Assembly: GCF_002994745.2 (NCBI RefSeq)
Contig: NC_037088.1
Coordinates: 2,113,001 to 2,177,000, forward strand
Direction: 5' to 3'
From: Rosa chinensis
Lineage: Eukaryota > Streptophyta > Magnoliopsida > Rosales > Rosaceae
Length of the DNA: 64,000 nt
The notes beneath the pieces were generated by a model that did not search any database, was not told the DNA's origin, and was given only the letters and a program-made list of their open reading frames with translations. Of this stretch, positions 1-13,704 are shown in pieces. A program made the position numbers and the translations under genes. The stretch's first letter is position 1. Each line of letters starts with the position of its first letter.

Positions 1-1010
1 CGGCTTCAGCAATTGAAAGAGACAAACAATTTTGCTTCTTGCTATGCCATGAGACCAGATTGTTTCCACAAAGAAACATCCACCCGAGGTGCTTCTTCGA
101 TCATCCACATTTCCTGCCCAATCTGAGTCAGCATAACCTACAATATCAACATTTGAATCAAAGGTGTACACCACCCCATAGTTAGAAGTTCCAGAAACAT
201 ATCTAATGATGCGTTTGACAGCCTTTAAATGTGATTCTTTAGGATTTGCTTGATATCTAGCACAAACACAACACTAAAAGAGATACCTGGTCTGCTAGCA
301 GTGAGATATACAAGCTTCCTATCATACTTCTATACAAGGTTTGATCAACACTAGCCAGTCAAATCCACATCAAGTTTTAAACTAGTTTCCATGGGATTTC
401 GGACAGCAGTAGCAGTATCCAAACCAAACTATTTCACAAGGTCATTAGCATATTTGGTTTGAGAGATGTAGAGACCATCACTCCTTTGTTGGACTTGCAG
501 ACCGACAAAATAATTCAATTTTCCACACAAACTCATTTCAAATTCATTCTTCATGATATCAGTGAATTCTTTAATCAATGAATCTGAAGTTAAGCCAAAA
601 ACAATGTCATCCACATAGACTTGAGCAAGAATTAAATGATGAGAAGTTCTTTTTACAAACAAAGTTTTGTTAATTGAACCTCTAGCATAGCCTTTATCTA
701 AAAGACGAGAGGAAAGTCTCTCATACCAAGCTCTAGGGGCTTGTTTCAGGCCATAGAGAGCTTTCTTAATTCTATACATATGATCAGGATGGATAGGATC
801 TATGAATCCTGCAGGTTGTTCAACATAAACTTCTTTTTGAAGAATACCATTTAAAAATGCACTTTTCACATCCATTTGATAAAGAGTAAGCCTTAAATGA
901 CATGCAATAGCAAAGAGAAGACGAACAGATTCAAGCCTTGCAACTGGGGTAAATGTTTCATCAAAATCAAGACCTTCAACTTGAGAATACCATCAGCAGA
1001 CAATATTTAA
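1..1010 (-). mobile_element. Ty1/copia retrotransposon remnant (reverse transcriptase part)
   Basis: The minus strand encodes a copia-type reverse transcriptase piece, open from 875 to 429. It carries MDVKSAFLNG, the ALYGLKQAPRAWYERL block and the catalytic YVDDIVFG motif. Beyond 875, similarity continues to about 1000 (ETFTPVARLES-like residues, then a frame break near 960-1000). Below 429, pieces of the downstream connector and RNase H region continue to the window edge with stops and frame changes, so this copy is broken. No LTR is visible; the element may run off the left edge. The YVDDI(V/I)FG form is common in plant copia lineages. Confidence 0.9.
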
Positions 1011-1283
1011 TACTTGATTTTACCCAGAGTCAATTGATTTAATTCGGTTGATCCGTCTTAATATCAATTGATTTAGTCGGAACGGATTTGTTTATTGTCG
1101 ACGGGCCTTTCATATATCGCCATGTGTCATTCTCAGAGTTTACCTGGTTTTGTTGACTTAAGAGCCACGCGTACATTTTATGTGACCCGCATGCCAACTA
1201 AATTTGATCAGTCATAATTTCAAGTGTTGATCGAATTATGTAATTAATTTTATTTTCATTAAATTTTGACATCCACACTACTC

Positions 1284-1390
1284 AAAAACAATCAGGTTAA
1301 AGACGAAATAATTAATTAATTTCAAGAACCTGCAGCGAACGGTAGCACTCTATCTACATCGAGGGTAAAGTCTTTAACCTGATTGTTTTT
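1284..1390. repeat. 21-bp perfect inverted repeat with 65-bp loop
   Basis: The bases at 1284-1304 are the exact reverse complement of those at 1370-1390 and would fold as a long hairpin. The left arm is preceded by CACACTACTC. It could be a small foldback or MITE remnant. The rest of the 1010-1826 spacer shows only AT-rich sequence, short A tracts and the probable 5' leader of the DnaJ gene. Confidence 0.7.
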
Positions 1391-1826
1391 AACCTAAAGT
1401 CTTTAACCAAGTATTCACCAAAAAAAAAAAATGTTAACCAAGTAAAACTGTAAAACAGTAAAAGAGGTAGGGCATTAAAGAGTGAAAAAATGAAGAAGAA
1501 GCAGAAGCCTAGTGACCACAAGAGTCCGTGCCTCTGAACCACACGCGCACCAAAATTAGATCCTTAACACGCGCTCGCTCGAAGCAACAGACTTTTTTGT
1601 TTTTGGGTTTGTCTCCCACAAGACTGGGCTCTGTCTCTGCTCCGTCCACTACTAGAACCTTCCCCCACTCTCTCCAAATTTAGGGTTTCTCCAGGGTTTA
1701 TCACACACCAAAACCCCCTCAGACCCAAAAAAAAAAAGATAAAAAAAAAAAAAAAAGCAAAATCCCAATTTCACTAAAGACTCAACCTCTCTGTTCGATT
1801 GATTGATCGATAGAGCTTCCCCCCAA

Positions 1827-4800
1827 ATGGGTGGCTCCAATGGCGTCAGGCTGTTTTACTCTCTCGCTCGCCGCCCCACACCCTCCGTATTTCTCTTCCT
1901 CCTTTATACAATCAATTCCAAATTCGAATTATTATCATTTTCATTCTAATCGCTTGGATTTGAATTGGTTTTAGGTATACGCCAGAGTGTTTGGAGGTGG
2001 TGGTTATAGGACATTTAACACTGGGATTTGCAACAATCCCAGGGTTTTAGGAAATCCTTCTTCTACTACTACTACTATTACCAGTAATGGTATGTCAAGC
2101 GCACACCTTTTCAGTTTTCTTTTTTCTTCAGTTTAAGAATTGGGTTCCCTACTTGTGTTTTGGGAAAGGAAATTTAGATGAAATGAGGCCCTTGTTGAAA
2201 TATTCGAGTTTATGGTGAATTGTTCTTAATCTAGTGATAAACAGAATCATCAAGTTTTCTTATTCCTTTCTCAATGGACCCTTTTCTTTCTTTGCCAGTT
2301 TACAGAAGGTTTCCGGGAGCTCTGAGTACCAATTGGACTACAGTGAGATCAATTCATGGAACTGGTATTCATTTTGATTTTTTTTTTGTTTAGTTTATGT
2401 AGTTATTGTTATTCACATTTCTGTTTATCGACACCATCTACAAATGCGAAATACTGGAGCTTAAGGTTTTGTTTACTGTGTCACACAGTTTCTTATATTA
2501 CCACACCATTATTTGTTGTTACTTTGATATACGTAAAAGAGTTGAATTTATTTTGTGTGGGCTTGCACTTTCTTTTGTGTGCCAGCATCTATGGCTGCGA
2601 GAGATTACTATGAGACACTTGGGGTTAGCAGGAACGCAAGTGCATCAGAAATAAAGAAAGCTTATTATGGGGTAGGTTCTGCCTCACTTCTGTTTTTCTT
2701 AATTTGCATATACATGCAGAGTCAAGTATTATAGCATGTAGAAATTTCATTTCTAAAAGACATTTTACTGTAATTATATGAAATTTCAGTTTTAAACAGA
2801 TTAAGAACTTTAGATTTTTGTTCTTTCAGACGTCCTATCTGTGATTTTTGGTTCTCCTGTAGGAAGAATAAAAGGAATCTACGTTTATGATGTGCGATGT
2901 AGTAGTCTTTTGTTATGCATGCTGCAAGTTTACTTTATTTGTCAATCTATGCTAATTTGTAGAGTTATAATGCATATCTATCTCCCAAGATCTTTTTTTT
3001 CTTTTAATGATGTGCGATGTAGAAGTCTTTTTTAATGCATGCTGAAAGTTTACTTTGTTTGTCGATGTGTGCTCATTATAATGCATATACTATCTCCAAG
3101 ATCTTTTTTTTTTTTCAAATTTTTTATTATGCTTAGAACAATGCTATATTTGGTACTTCATCTCCCTTATTTATATTTCAGCTAGCAAAGAAGCTCCATC
3201 CAGACACAAACAAAGAAGATCCCGATGCAGAAAGGAAGTTTCAAGAAGTTTCAAAGGCGTATGAGGTCACTTTCTAATCCAGAGTTTGTTTACTAATTCC
3301 TGTCAATGTACTTAAAGTCAGCTTCGTTAATGTTGTTGTAGGTATTGAAAGATGACGAGAAGCGTCAACAATATGATGAGGTATCACTTCTTAACTTTAG
3401 TTTTACCCCTTCTGCCATCTATTATGAAATGATAGACTGCTAAAGTGCCTGACTATTGTGGCCGAGTAGGATTTGGAATGGGTCCTTAGTATTTTGACTA
3501 TTTTCTTGTAAGACATTGTATTTGTTTTGCGAGTTTTACATGGCACAAACTACATCGGGATGGAAATGTGCTTTTGTCAAATAGTTTTGCATTCATGTTG
3601 ATATATGTAGTGTTACATTTAGTTCTTTTTTTTTCCTTCTTTTGGATATCTTTTCATTCCACTATAGGTTGATATATTTGTTTTTTGACTTGAACATGTT
3701 AGGGTCTCTTATGGGCTTACACTAAACATTACTGATTCAATTGGTAGTGGCCTTTAACTCCTTGTGTTCACAGTCATACAGAAAAATATGTTGATAGCAA
3801 AGTATTCATAGCTATGTTGTTTGTGGATCAATAAGAAAATAGTACCTTTCTGCTCCATATTCCTCTTTACTGAAGAACTCAAATTAAACTTATTTTTCAA
3901 CGGTTTCTGTTCATTTTTCGTACAACATGTCAACCCATTATGAGATTGACTCACTTTTGTTTATCTATTGCATAATTTTATGTCTGCGCTGATGCCAATA
4001 AGTTTACTCCTGCAGGTTGGCCATGCTGCATTTGAAGAACAAGGCTCGGGCTTTCCCAATGATTTCAGGAATCCGTTTAAAGACATATTTGATGATAATG
4101 TAATAACATTTTCCTTACCTTTGTTTCCCTGTTGAGAATTTTGTTATCACTTGGAATTTTAAATCTTAGATAAAAATTTTGAACAGAAAATATTGCCATT
4201 TAGCCAGAATCGGGTATTGCATGTATGTTGTTGCAAATGCAATCATAAATTGATTATTTACGCAAACTCGTAAATTTTCTCAGTGATTTGCAAGGAATCC
4301 TTCGCGATTACAAAACCTTTTCCACTTGACATGGATGTGGCTCTAGATACATTTATAGAGATACACTCCAACATTATGATGTTACTATTTCAAGTTTGTT
4401 TGTAGTTCGTATCTTAGGCTGATTTATTCAGTGTCTTACTCAAAGTTTTGAATATCTTGATGAGAGAATGTGTTCACATGTTTTTATCTACAATATGATA
4501 TTTTGTATATGTTATCTGAATTATTAGATCTTGCACATTTGTTTTGGTTTTAAATTAGCCCTTTTGTTTTAATGGAATGTTATGTGCATGTTAATGGTTG
4601 GGCGCTGCATATGATGGAGATTAGATCTTCAACATGTTCCGTCAGAATTTTGGTGGTCAAGATATCAAGGTTTCTCTCCATTCTAAATGCATTTTGTTGA
4701 TCGAGGTGCTTTGGAGTCTGTTCCATGACATGTGTTTCTTTTCTGATGATAACAGGTTGCTTTGGAACTATCCTTCATGGAAGCTGTTCAGGGATGTGCC

Positions 4801-7800
4801 AAAACTGTGACATTTCAGGCTGCAGTGCCCTGTGAAGCATGCGGTATGCTGATTTTTCTATTGCTCACTTCTAAATGTTTTTGCTATTTTTGCAATTTAC
4901 AATACTGTTGTGGCATTTGTTTCTAATTCTAATAGCTAGTGCATCTGGATCTTTCTAGGTGGAAGTGGTGTTCCCCCTGGCACCAGACCAGAATCATGTA
5001 AGCGCTGTAAAGGGTCTGGCATGGTCAGTTTTACTGAGGACTGAAATCTTATCACTTCTTTAAGATAAGGGATATCATATGCCCTTGTTAACTATTGGTT
5101 TTTCTGCTTATCCAGACTTTCATGCAAACTGGTCCATTTAGGATGCAGACAACATGTTCTCAATGTGGTGGGACTGGTAAAAATTACACGGTATGGCTCA
5201 CATATTGTCGATAAATAATGGATTGTCAATACTCTTAAGTTTAACTGTATATTATTTCTAGAGATATCACATCATTAATTTTGAATTCTAGCTTTGTTGT
5301 GCCTAGTGTTCTAACCTTGTTACTTCCTACATGTTTTGTTATCACCTTTTGTAGCTACCTATTTTCTGATACACAAAGAGATGATACTATGAAGTAACTT
5401 ATTTTGGTAAAATATGTATAAAGCAAGTTGCAAGATTGCTTGCCAGTTTTGATACTCCCTGAGGAGAGTACGGAGACTCGTATAGGGAAAGTAGTATATG
5501 GGGATTGCAGGAATGCTTTGGCTAGGAACCCATATTTATCAATAAAGAAGTGAGAAAAGAGGCACAAACATCGAATAAAAATCAACCTTCTATGTCCCTA
5601 TGTTCCATATACATAAAGTTCACTTCAAATAAAAAAAACCAAGTTCCAAAAATACTTATAGGTGGCTCCAAGAATAAGTACTTCTATGCCAAATGTAATT
5701 TTGATATCTTCCTATATTACAAGTATCCAAGTAGGCATTTACATCTACACAAACATTGGTTTTCGTAGCTGAGATTCACTTTTATTGATCTTGTGGAATT
5801 GTGGAATCGTGGAAAGGTTAATTTCAATGTTGGTTTCCTATTGTGTATTTGTTTATAAATGTTTGCTATTAATTATATTAATAGTTTTGAGTTCGAGTAA
5901 GATATAATTAATGTTCTTATTATTTATTATTATTTCAGAGACTTTGCGACTCATGTAATGGAAAACGGGTCAAATTTGGAATGAAGTCAGTCAAGTTAGA
6001 TATCATGCCAGGTATTTTCTAAACTTTGAGGCATTGGAAATGTTACCAACTGGTCAATTTATTTTTGCAGTCTGGTGACATTTATTTTTTCCTGAATCAT
6101 TTTCGTTTGTAGTATTGAATGATTGATATGCTTTTGGTTTTGTGTCCTTTCTGTCACATTGGGAACTTATATTCATGTTTTGGTTATAACTCATGCTACG
6201 TATGAGTTTATTATCATTGTTTCAGTATTTTACGAGTGTTTACTGTATAAAAAAATATCTGCTATGTGTTTGTTATGAACACCTATGATGTTGTCATTCT
6301 ATTTGATTGCTTCACATTCAAAAAAAATAAAAAATCCACTGGAAAGAAATGTGGAAGTAAAATTTTTCTTGGGCTAAGACATACAGAAAGTTGTCACTTT
6401 GTTACCAAAATAACATTAATGTCATTTGTTACAAAGAGGTCACCCTACATATTAGTGCTATATGTGCTAGTTTCTGTAATGGGGACTGTGAATGTGATGA
6501 CCCTTTGGTTTGCATTTACAGGAGTAGACAATAATGAAACTATACGGGTATTTGGTAGCGGTGGAGCTGATCCCGATGGAAATCAGCCTGGTGATCTTTA
6601 TGTTACCATTAAGGTGTGAGCTCTTAATCCTTGATTTCCTTATTTATTTTTCATATTATTATTTGTTGATAATGAACTTTACATATGTGATGTGTTTTAC
6701 AGGTTAGGGAAGACCCAGTTTTCCGTAGGGATGGTGCCGATATTCATGTAGATGCTGTCCTGAGTATCACTCAGGTATGCTTATATATTTTGAATACGTA
6801 AAACTCTTTAAGAGTAGAGAAAGAGGGAATTATTTTTACTTTTTTAACCTCGACAGTATTATTCACCTCGAGGTTACCAACAATCTCAAGAACAAATGAT
6901 CTTTGTTCAGTTTTATTCGAGTATTTTGTGTTGGAACACTAAAATTGTCTTGTATACTAATATATCTTGTGATATTTAGTTATTTATCATACTTACATCT
7001 TCTTTACTGAGGTTTGGTGGAATGCTTTTGTGCAGGCAATTTTGGGAGGAACTATCCAGGTCCCAACTCTTACAGGGGATGTTGTACTAAAGGTTTGCTT
7101 CTGAAACTCATGGATGATCAGCATCTTGTAATGAAACTGAAAGAGACTGAAAAATGGGTCCCATGTAAAGGTTTTTTTTTGTTATAATACTTGACGGTGG
7201 CTATATTTTGAAATGCAATTTCATTTTCAGGTCCGTGCAGGTACGCAACCTGGACAGAAGGTAGTCTTAAAGAAGAAAGGTAAAGGAATCAGACTAAAGC
7301 CTTCTTCTTATTGTTTACTTGATATTTTTTTGCATTGAATAATTATCCATTTTTGACTTTAAATAGTTTTAATTGACCTTCAAATAGATCAGGGTTCAAC
7401 ACGACTTATTATTATTATTATTTTTTTTTTTTAATGATATGGAGTTTTAAGCTTTGGTCAACCTTTTCTGTTTTAAAGCAGAGATGAACTTTTATGTTAC
7501 TTGGTTGTAACTTGTAAGCTTGTCTTTGTCTTTGGTGCCACCCCTTGCTATGTCTTGTAGTATAGATGTTTTATGCAGCAAAGGTTATGATTGTCCTTGG
7601 TATTAACAGTTGCATTTATTTCTTTGTCTTCAGTTATTGGTGTTGCATTTGCATAAGCATTTAACTACTAAGTTGTTGCAGAGTATGGTTTGTTAAAGGG
7701 GGGAATAATGGGTGTAATGGAGCCATTATTGTTTCTTTGCAATGTCATCATGGTTACATCCTGATACGCTGAACCTGACCTGAGTCTGATTATAACTGAC

Positions 7801-8236
7801 ATTAACGGGCAATCGATTGTGTTGTTTAAATAGCTGGATATGCTCTAATACTATTGTATTTGTAGTCCATGACATGTTCCATTTTCTTTGCAATTAGTAA
7901 TGTCACAAGTATGCCTACTATATCAATAGTCAACTCTTCACTGTTCCTCCTGGTGATTTGTGACAGGAATCAAGACAAGGAGCTCTTATTCCTTTGGCGA
8001 TCAATATGTGCACTTTAATGTCAGCATCCCAACGTATGTTCTGTCTTTGCTTCATCCTTTACAGCTTGTTTAGGACTATAAAACCTGTTGTTTTGGTTCT
8101 AGGTGAAATCTGAATAATCTAACATGCTCGACTTTTATGCAGGAATCTGACTCAAAGACAACGTGAATTAATCGAAGAGTTTTCCAAAGAGGAACAAGGG
8201 GAATACGGTAAGCGTGAGGCTGCAGGAGCATCTTGA
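1827..8236 (+). CDS. GFA2: Mitochondrial type-I DnaJ/Hsp40 co-chaperone (GFA2-like)
   Basis: Eighteen exons rebuild a 436-residue protein with all phases consistent: 1827-1886, 1975-2089, 2299-2364, 2586-2671, 3182-3265, 3342-3380, 4016-4099, 4625-4669, 4756-4843, 4959-5023, 5116-5190, 5939-6011, 6522-6613, 6703-6774, 7036-7092, 7231-7279, 7967-8033, 8143-8236. A basic, Ser/Thr-rich N-terminus fits an organelle transit peptide. The J domain follows ([18 protein letters not shown] at about 115-117). A four-repeat zinc-finger region follows ([24 protein letters not shown] and a degenerate CDSCNGKR, about residues 219-275). The C-terminal substrate-binding domain has [17 protein letters not shown] and [13 protein letters not shown]. 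Such proteins stimulate mitochondrial Hsp70 ATPase and deliver clients; Arabidopsis GFA2 is needed for female gametophyte cell death and polar nuclear fusion. The last zinc repeat lacks the final glycine, as I recall is also true of GFA2. The gene symbol is by similarity. Confidence 0.92.
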
Positions 8237-9218
8237 TATAATGGTGTTGCAAAGTCCTCTATGTTTGCTAATATATCACACATTGGAGTGTCGTGCTTAG
8301 CTAGAAGAGCAGAGGAATGAGAGGGAAAAAAAGACCAACCAATTGTCGAAGAGTTGTTTTAGGTTCCAGTTAGCAGTTCTATTTGTAAGGTTATGTAATT
8401 TTCTTCTCCTGCAAGTCATAAATGGTACTTCCGATTTAGACGAGGAGACCTGTGATGATGGTGCAGTATTTTTGCGGCAGTGTACATATCATTTGAATTG
8501 AAATCTCACAACTATAATGGACTAGATCATGTCCCTATTATTTTTGTTTGCACCAAATGTATTGAATAATAATCTATATTGTCCTAAGCAAGGACTCAAA
8601 ATATTCTCGATTTCCTCAATATTTCTGATTTTGACAAATATTAATATTAGTTTTCACATCTTTCTGAGATGATTATACAACTTTTATTCAAAATTGTGGT
8701 AAAATTTCCATCAATATCCCAGATATTCTTGATATTTTCATCAAAACTCTTTTTTGTTTTGTTTTGGTGAACAAGATTGTGGCTGAGTGAGCTATCACTC
8801 AGGGACTTGGAGCAATTTGAGTATGACCCCTCTTGAAGGGATGTTTTTCATAAGTTGGGTTTCGAACTAGATCCTTCTATTATTAGAAGAAGTCCTGCAG
8901 TGTTCATACCACTTGTAGTGTTGCATGCTTGCACTAAACAAACTCCATTGGGTATATTTCCAGGACTTTTGATATTTTGGTCATCGGTCCTAAGAAGATC
9001 AATAATTTGATATGATATTTCTTGTGGAAACTCTGTGGATATCTTCTGAAGGTTTTTTGGTTTTTTGGTACATAATAAAAGATGATACATTTTAGTTTAG
9101 TAGCAACCAAACCGTCTTTTTTTGTTTTTAATTTACAGGACTAGTAATAGATGAGACAGCAGCAGAGCACCTCTTAATCTTGGCAGGTTGAGCAGGGGAC
9201 TGATTGGTACAGCAGGGC
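8237..9218. other. Spacer: DnaJ 3' region and AT-rich repeat-like sequence
   Basis: The first 300 or so bases are the likely 3' UTR of the DnaJ gene. The stretch 8750-9110 looks like dispersed intergenic repeat sequence (Gly-poor short frames, a TTCGAAC motif) but has no clear boundaries. I see no gene. Confidence 0.5.
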
Positions 9219-9887
9219 TTAATCTTCTTCTGTTGGCATTGGGTATCGGCAGAGGGGACACATGTGGCTGATCTCCAGGCATTGAACAATGCAGTGTACA
9301 TGAAAATGGTGTCGGCAGGGCAACCGAGTAATGGGTTCTTGTTCAAAATCCTCCAAACAAATAGCACAGGAGGGCGAGCGTGTGATAATATCACTATCGA
9401 GTGTCACTGGCTCCAAACCCTCGATTGATGATCTGCTCGCAGGAATCGAATTGGGCCTACATGATTCATGTCCATCCCCATCACCAATGATGCGGTGAGT
9501 TGTGTCAAACACACCCACTACAACAGGGAGGTCGGGGTCGACGGCGGCCTCAACCGCCTGGAATAGCTTGTGAACAGTAGCAGGATGCTCATCTTGGGGC
9601 ACACCCATATTCGAAAGAGACTCGGAGATGAGCGCTTCATACTCCCTATTACTGTCGTAGTTATTGGATAATTGTTGCTTGAAATGAGAAAACTTTACCC
9701 AAATCTCTCTTTGCTCTAGTAAAGTACTGGGGCTTTCAAGAACACCCGGATCGCTGACACCTCTGTGCAATATGCTTGACTTGTAGAACTGCAATATGAT
9801 TGGAAGCTTGTCCTCCTCCAAAGACCCTCTGAAGTTGCCTTCCGGTTTTTGCACCGCAGCGTGACAATAATCAGGAACCACCTGCAT
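9219..9887 (-). CDS. RING-H2 finger protein, probable E3 ubiquitin ligase
   Basis: A single uninterrupted frame of 222 codons runs from ATG at 9887 to the stop at 9219. The C-terminal 40 residues form a full RING-H2 finger: C174-x2-C177-x13-C191-x-H193-x2-H196-x2-C199-x10-C210-x2-C213, with PLC and CRHHFH as expected for an E2-binding RING. Such proteins transfer ubiquitin from an E2 to substrates. The N-terminal 170 residues have no domain I recognise, no membrane segment and no signal peptide, so a soluble protein is likely. Intronless short RING-H2 genes are common in plants. It is divergent to the oxygenase gene, about 590 bp from its start. The substrate cannot be inferred. Confidence 0.88.
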   Translation of the reverse strand: MQVVPDYCHAAVQKPEGNFRGSLEEDKLPIILQFYKSSILHRGVSDPGVLESPSTLLEQREIWVKFSHFKQQLSNNYDSNREYEALISESLSNMGVPQDEHPATVHKLFQAVEAAVDPDLPVVVGVFDTTHRIIGDGDGHESCRPNSIPASRSSIEGLEPVTLDSDIITRSPSCAICLEDFEQEPITRLPCRHHFHVHCIVQCLEISHMCPLCRYPMPTEED

Positions 9888-10473
9888 TATCGGTTATGGA
9901 TCTGTATTCCCTATAGATCGAGGCTTCCGTGTATATATAGAATTTTAAAAAGAACCCTCAATTCTAATCCATCTAGGACAAGGATTTGGTCATTTTGGAA
10001 ATGACAGAGAGACCAAACTTGATTAGGATTACCAAAGTTTGGGAACAACTCTACTAGAATTTAGAACGGCCTTCGAGAGACCCATATCATCTGAAGGTTA
10101 AATTAGATAGCGAAGTATAATCTCTTGCAAGATACAATCGATCCATCCCAATAAGATATTAGATATCACTTTTGGTTATGTTTTCCGAGAAGCCAACATG
10201 GTAGAGTAGCCGGCTGTTGCCAGATTCCACGTGTCAGGAGGAGAGAGATCTGAATATTGTGTGTACGGAACCCAAAATATAAACAAACAAAAAAGGCAAA
10301 TGTAATATGCGTGACAGCGAATCAAACACCATTAATGGGAGAGAGGTGAGAGAGAGAGAGAGTGAGATCCCGAAACAGAAAAAAAGCAAAAAAGAAAAAA
10401 AAAAATCTCCCGCCATCCCAAAAACGTTAACAAAAACCCTGAAAAAGTCGGAGTCTGGAATATCAAGGGCAAA

Positions 10474-12266
10474 ATGGAGCTGGCGGTGATAGATCTGAGC
10501 CCCTACTTGGAATCGGGATCGGAATTGAAGGAGCTGTGCGGCGAGGTCAGTCGGAGTCTCAGAGAAACCGGAGCTCTCTTAGTCAAGGACCCCCGATGTA
10601 CGGCCCAGGACAACGATCGCTTCCTCGATATGATGGAGAACTACTTCGCCTCTTCTTCCGACTTCAAGCGACTCCACGAGAGGCCCCAATTGCATTACCA
10701 GGTTCCTAAATTTCTTTTCATTTTCTTTTTCTTTTTCTTTTTAATTTTTAATTTTTGGTACAAGAAAATTTGAAATCGTCAAACTGTGATTGCAGGTCGG
10801 TGTGACTCCCGAGGGCGTGGAAGTGCCCAGAAGCCTGGTTGATGAGGAAATGCAGGAGAAATTGAAGCAAATGCCGAAACAAGTGCAGCCTTCCACTCCC
10901 AAGGGCCCTGATTGCAAATGGCGATACATGTGGAGAGTCGGTCCCAGACCATCCAAAACCCGCTTTCAGGTCCCCCCATTTTGTGTTCTTTGCTTGCTTC
11001 TCCGAAATTCCGCTTTCGACTAGTGTGTCATTTGCTGTGCTTATTGTGATTGATCCTATTTTTGTGACAGGAACTTAATGCGGAGCCAGTTGTACCTGAG
11101 GGTTTTCCTGAGTGGAAAGAAACCATGGATTCATGGGGGTACAAGATGATTTCGGCAATTGAGGTGAGCCTTGATTTTGCCACATTGCTAAAAAAATGCT
11201 TGCTTGCATTTGGTTCGTGTAATTTTAAACTTTCTTCTTCTTCTTCTCAGGCTGTTGCTGAAATGGCTGCCATTGGATTTGGTTTGCCAAAGGATGCATT
11301 CACTTCCCTTATGCAGCGGGTATGTTTGACTGTACTTATGGTTAACTGAATCTTGTTTTCATGTACCACACTGATTACTAATGGTGAGGCAGCATGGTGG
11401 CTAGCCTGTGACAGTAATAGTCATATCCATCACATTTTTCATTTCATCTTGTATATTCATCGCTTTCTTATCTTTACTCACTGTGATGTCCCCAATTATA
11501 AGTTGCATTGTAATGCCCTTTCTGTACTTTTCTGTTGCTCCGTAATGCCAGCCAGTAATGGTTTATATCCTTTTGTTTTGGTTTCTGTTCACCCAACTAC
11601 TGCATAGTTCCATGTATCTAGCAAAGCTTTGCTGCATCAACTTTTTTGTTTCATCGGTATCTTCATGCATCCAACTTGGACTGATGTTTGAAGTCAAATG
11701 GTTCTAGCCATTCTTGCTTCACCTTCTATTTCTCTTTCCTCATCTTCTTTTTTACTTTTATCTTTATTTTATTACTCTCTTTTCCATTTGCAAATATTCT
11801 GATTTACACTTTATTCTGAGCGCCTTATATTTTGAACCCAGGGACCACACCTTCTAGCTCCAACTGGAAGTGACCTTCAGCGTTATGGCCAAGAGGGTAC
11901 TGTCTTTGCAGGATATCACTATGACCTGAACTTTTTAACTATTCATGGCAGAAGTAGATTCCCAGGGCTTAATATCTGGCTAAGAAATGGGCAAAAAGTT
12001 GAAGTGAAGGTTCCTGTTGGATGTCTGCTTATTCAGACTGGAAAGCAGGTAACAATATCTGCGACAATTGTGCTTAATGATGATCCAAAATAAAAGCTAT
12101 GCACATATTATGGTAAAAAATAAAATAGAACACACTTTTGAAGCTTAAGAGTTCTCTAACAGTCTAACTGCAAGGTGATATGATTTTTTATTTTTTTTAT
12201 TTTTATTTTTTTATAGCTGTTAAGCTGGTTGGCTATGGAGATTTGTGCTTACACACACACACACAC

Positions 12267-12306
<40 letters not shown>

Positions 12307-12775
12307 TTATGCTTGGATGTATTTACACATTACTCAATGTGCAGATAGAATGGTTAACTGGTGGAGATTGCATAGCTGGAATGCATGAAGTTGTTGTAAC
12401 AGACAGGACAACTGATGCAATCAAACTAGCAAGGGAGCAAAATCGCATCTTATGGAGAGTATCTTCTACTGTGAGTATATCCAGTAATTATTGTCATGGT
12501 TACCTTTTTTGCTCTTTTATTTTTAGTTGGTATATTAATCAGATTAATACAAAGAAAAAACAAAAACAAAGGTTCTAAGTTCCTCTTGTGCTTATGTGTG
12601 ACATTTTTTTGCCATGTAGTTGTTTGGCCACATAGCATCTGATGCTGTCTTGAAGCCCTTAGGCCACTTTGCCGATTCGCCACTTGCGAGTAAATATCCG
12701 CCCATCTATGCAGGGGAGTTTGTTGAACAAGAGCTTTCCGTAATCAATCTCAAAGGAAACAAAGGACAACTTTGA
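10474..12775 (+). CDS. 2-oxoglutarate/Fe(II)-dependent oxygenase family protein
   Basis: Seven exons (10474-10701, 10796-10969, 11071-11163, 11251-11319, 11842-12048, 12345-12470, 12620-12775), all phase 0, give 350 residues. The N-terminal part resembles the DIOX_N region (IDLSPYLESG near the start). The jelly-roll core carries the iron-binding HYD at H214 and D216 and a distal His H271 in GMHEVV, 55 residues on, the usual spacing. R278 may be the 2-oxoglutarate-binding arginine, though it sits closer to H271 than usual. The family hydroxylates or otherwise oxidises small molecules with O2 and 2-oxoglutarate. This protein belongs to a divergent, broadly conserved plant subgroup rather than to the flavonoid or gibberellin enzymes; the substrate is unknown. 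Exon borders at codon boundaries make the model solid. Confidence 0.88.
12251..12305. repeat. Compound (CA)n(TA)n microsatellite in an oxygenase intron
   Basis: About eight CA units are followed directly by about 18 TA units in intron 5 of the oxygenase gene, about 40 bp upstream of exon 6. It is probably length-polymorphic. Confidence 0.95.
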
Positions 12776-13704
12776 GAACTTGTAAAAGGGACTTGTTATC
12801 CAAACAGCATCGTGTGGAGGCCTTTCAGGATGACATTGACATGAGTTGGAATAAAGGAGGTTGAATTGATTAACTGTGATTGTAGAACAAGCATGGATTA
12901 CAAAATTGTATTGAGTCAGTGTTTATATCTATGAAACATTTAAGTGAAGAAATTGATCTTCACGGATCCTTAAATTGTCATAATGATATTTATCAATGAA
13001 CTAAGTTTGGATCTTTCTTGGTTGATTCTATGTTGACTTTTTATCTTAAATTGGTGTACTTTGCCATAGATTTTGCTGTGATTCAAAACTAAAGATGCCT
13101 AATTGATATAAATCAGATATTTCTATGAACTTTTGCTTACAGAATAGCAAGCTGCCAATTTTGTTTTTCAAATTATGCTTTTTGTCCATGTGGAGTATTA
13201 AGCTCTAATTTTGTAGATTTATACGTATATTGTTGGCTATGCCGATAGGCCATCTTCCTTAAGTAAGGTTGATTCAATGTTTGAGTTAGATCAGTTAAAA
13301 TGCTGAGAAAGTTCTAAATTCATGGTTTGTTTAGTTAGGTCCAAATGTTAGTCTCTTTAGTCTTTTAGACCATCACTTTGGGCACTTTTGAAAGGTATTG
13401 GAGGGTTGCTGAACAATCTTTAGTTCTTTACATATTCATTTGCTAATACTTGAAAAGTTCAAAGGGTCATGAAGGTTATGTTTAACAACTGCTCTACTAG
13501 CACACCGAATGTATTTTTGTCCGGTTTCCGTTTACAGATCAGATATGAAGCAGAGATGGGAATAATGGCATCATAGGTGTGACCTCTGGGTAGGATGGAA
13601 GTGCGTGGTGCATGGACCTCATCGATCATCTCCTATATATTCGATTTCAGATCCCCATTCTCTAACATTTCAGCATAATTAGTCAGTCGCAGTTCAAATC
13701 GAAG
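12776..13704. other. Spacer: oxygenase 3' region and LTP-like gene promoter
   Basis: No coding frame of interest. A TATATAT box-like stretch at about 13633-13640 lies about 70 bp ahead of the LTP-like start codon and fits a core promoter, with transcription likely starting near 13660-13680. Confidence 0.4.

Noticed and set aside
6266..6619. 117-codon frame in the DnaJ gene
   Set aside because: Mostly intron 12 read through into true exon 13; only 6522-6613 is coding.
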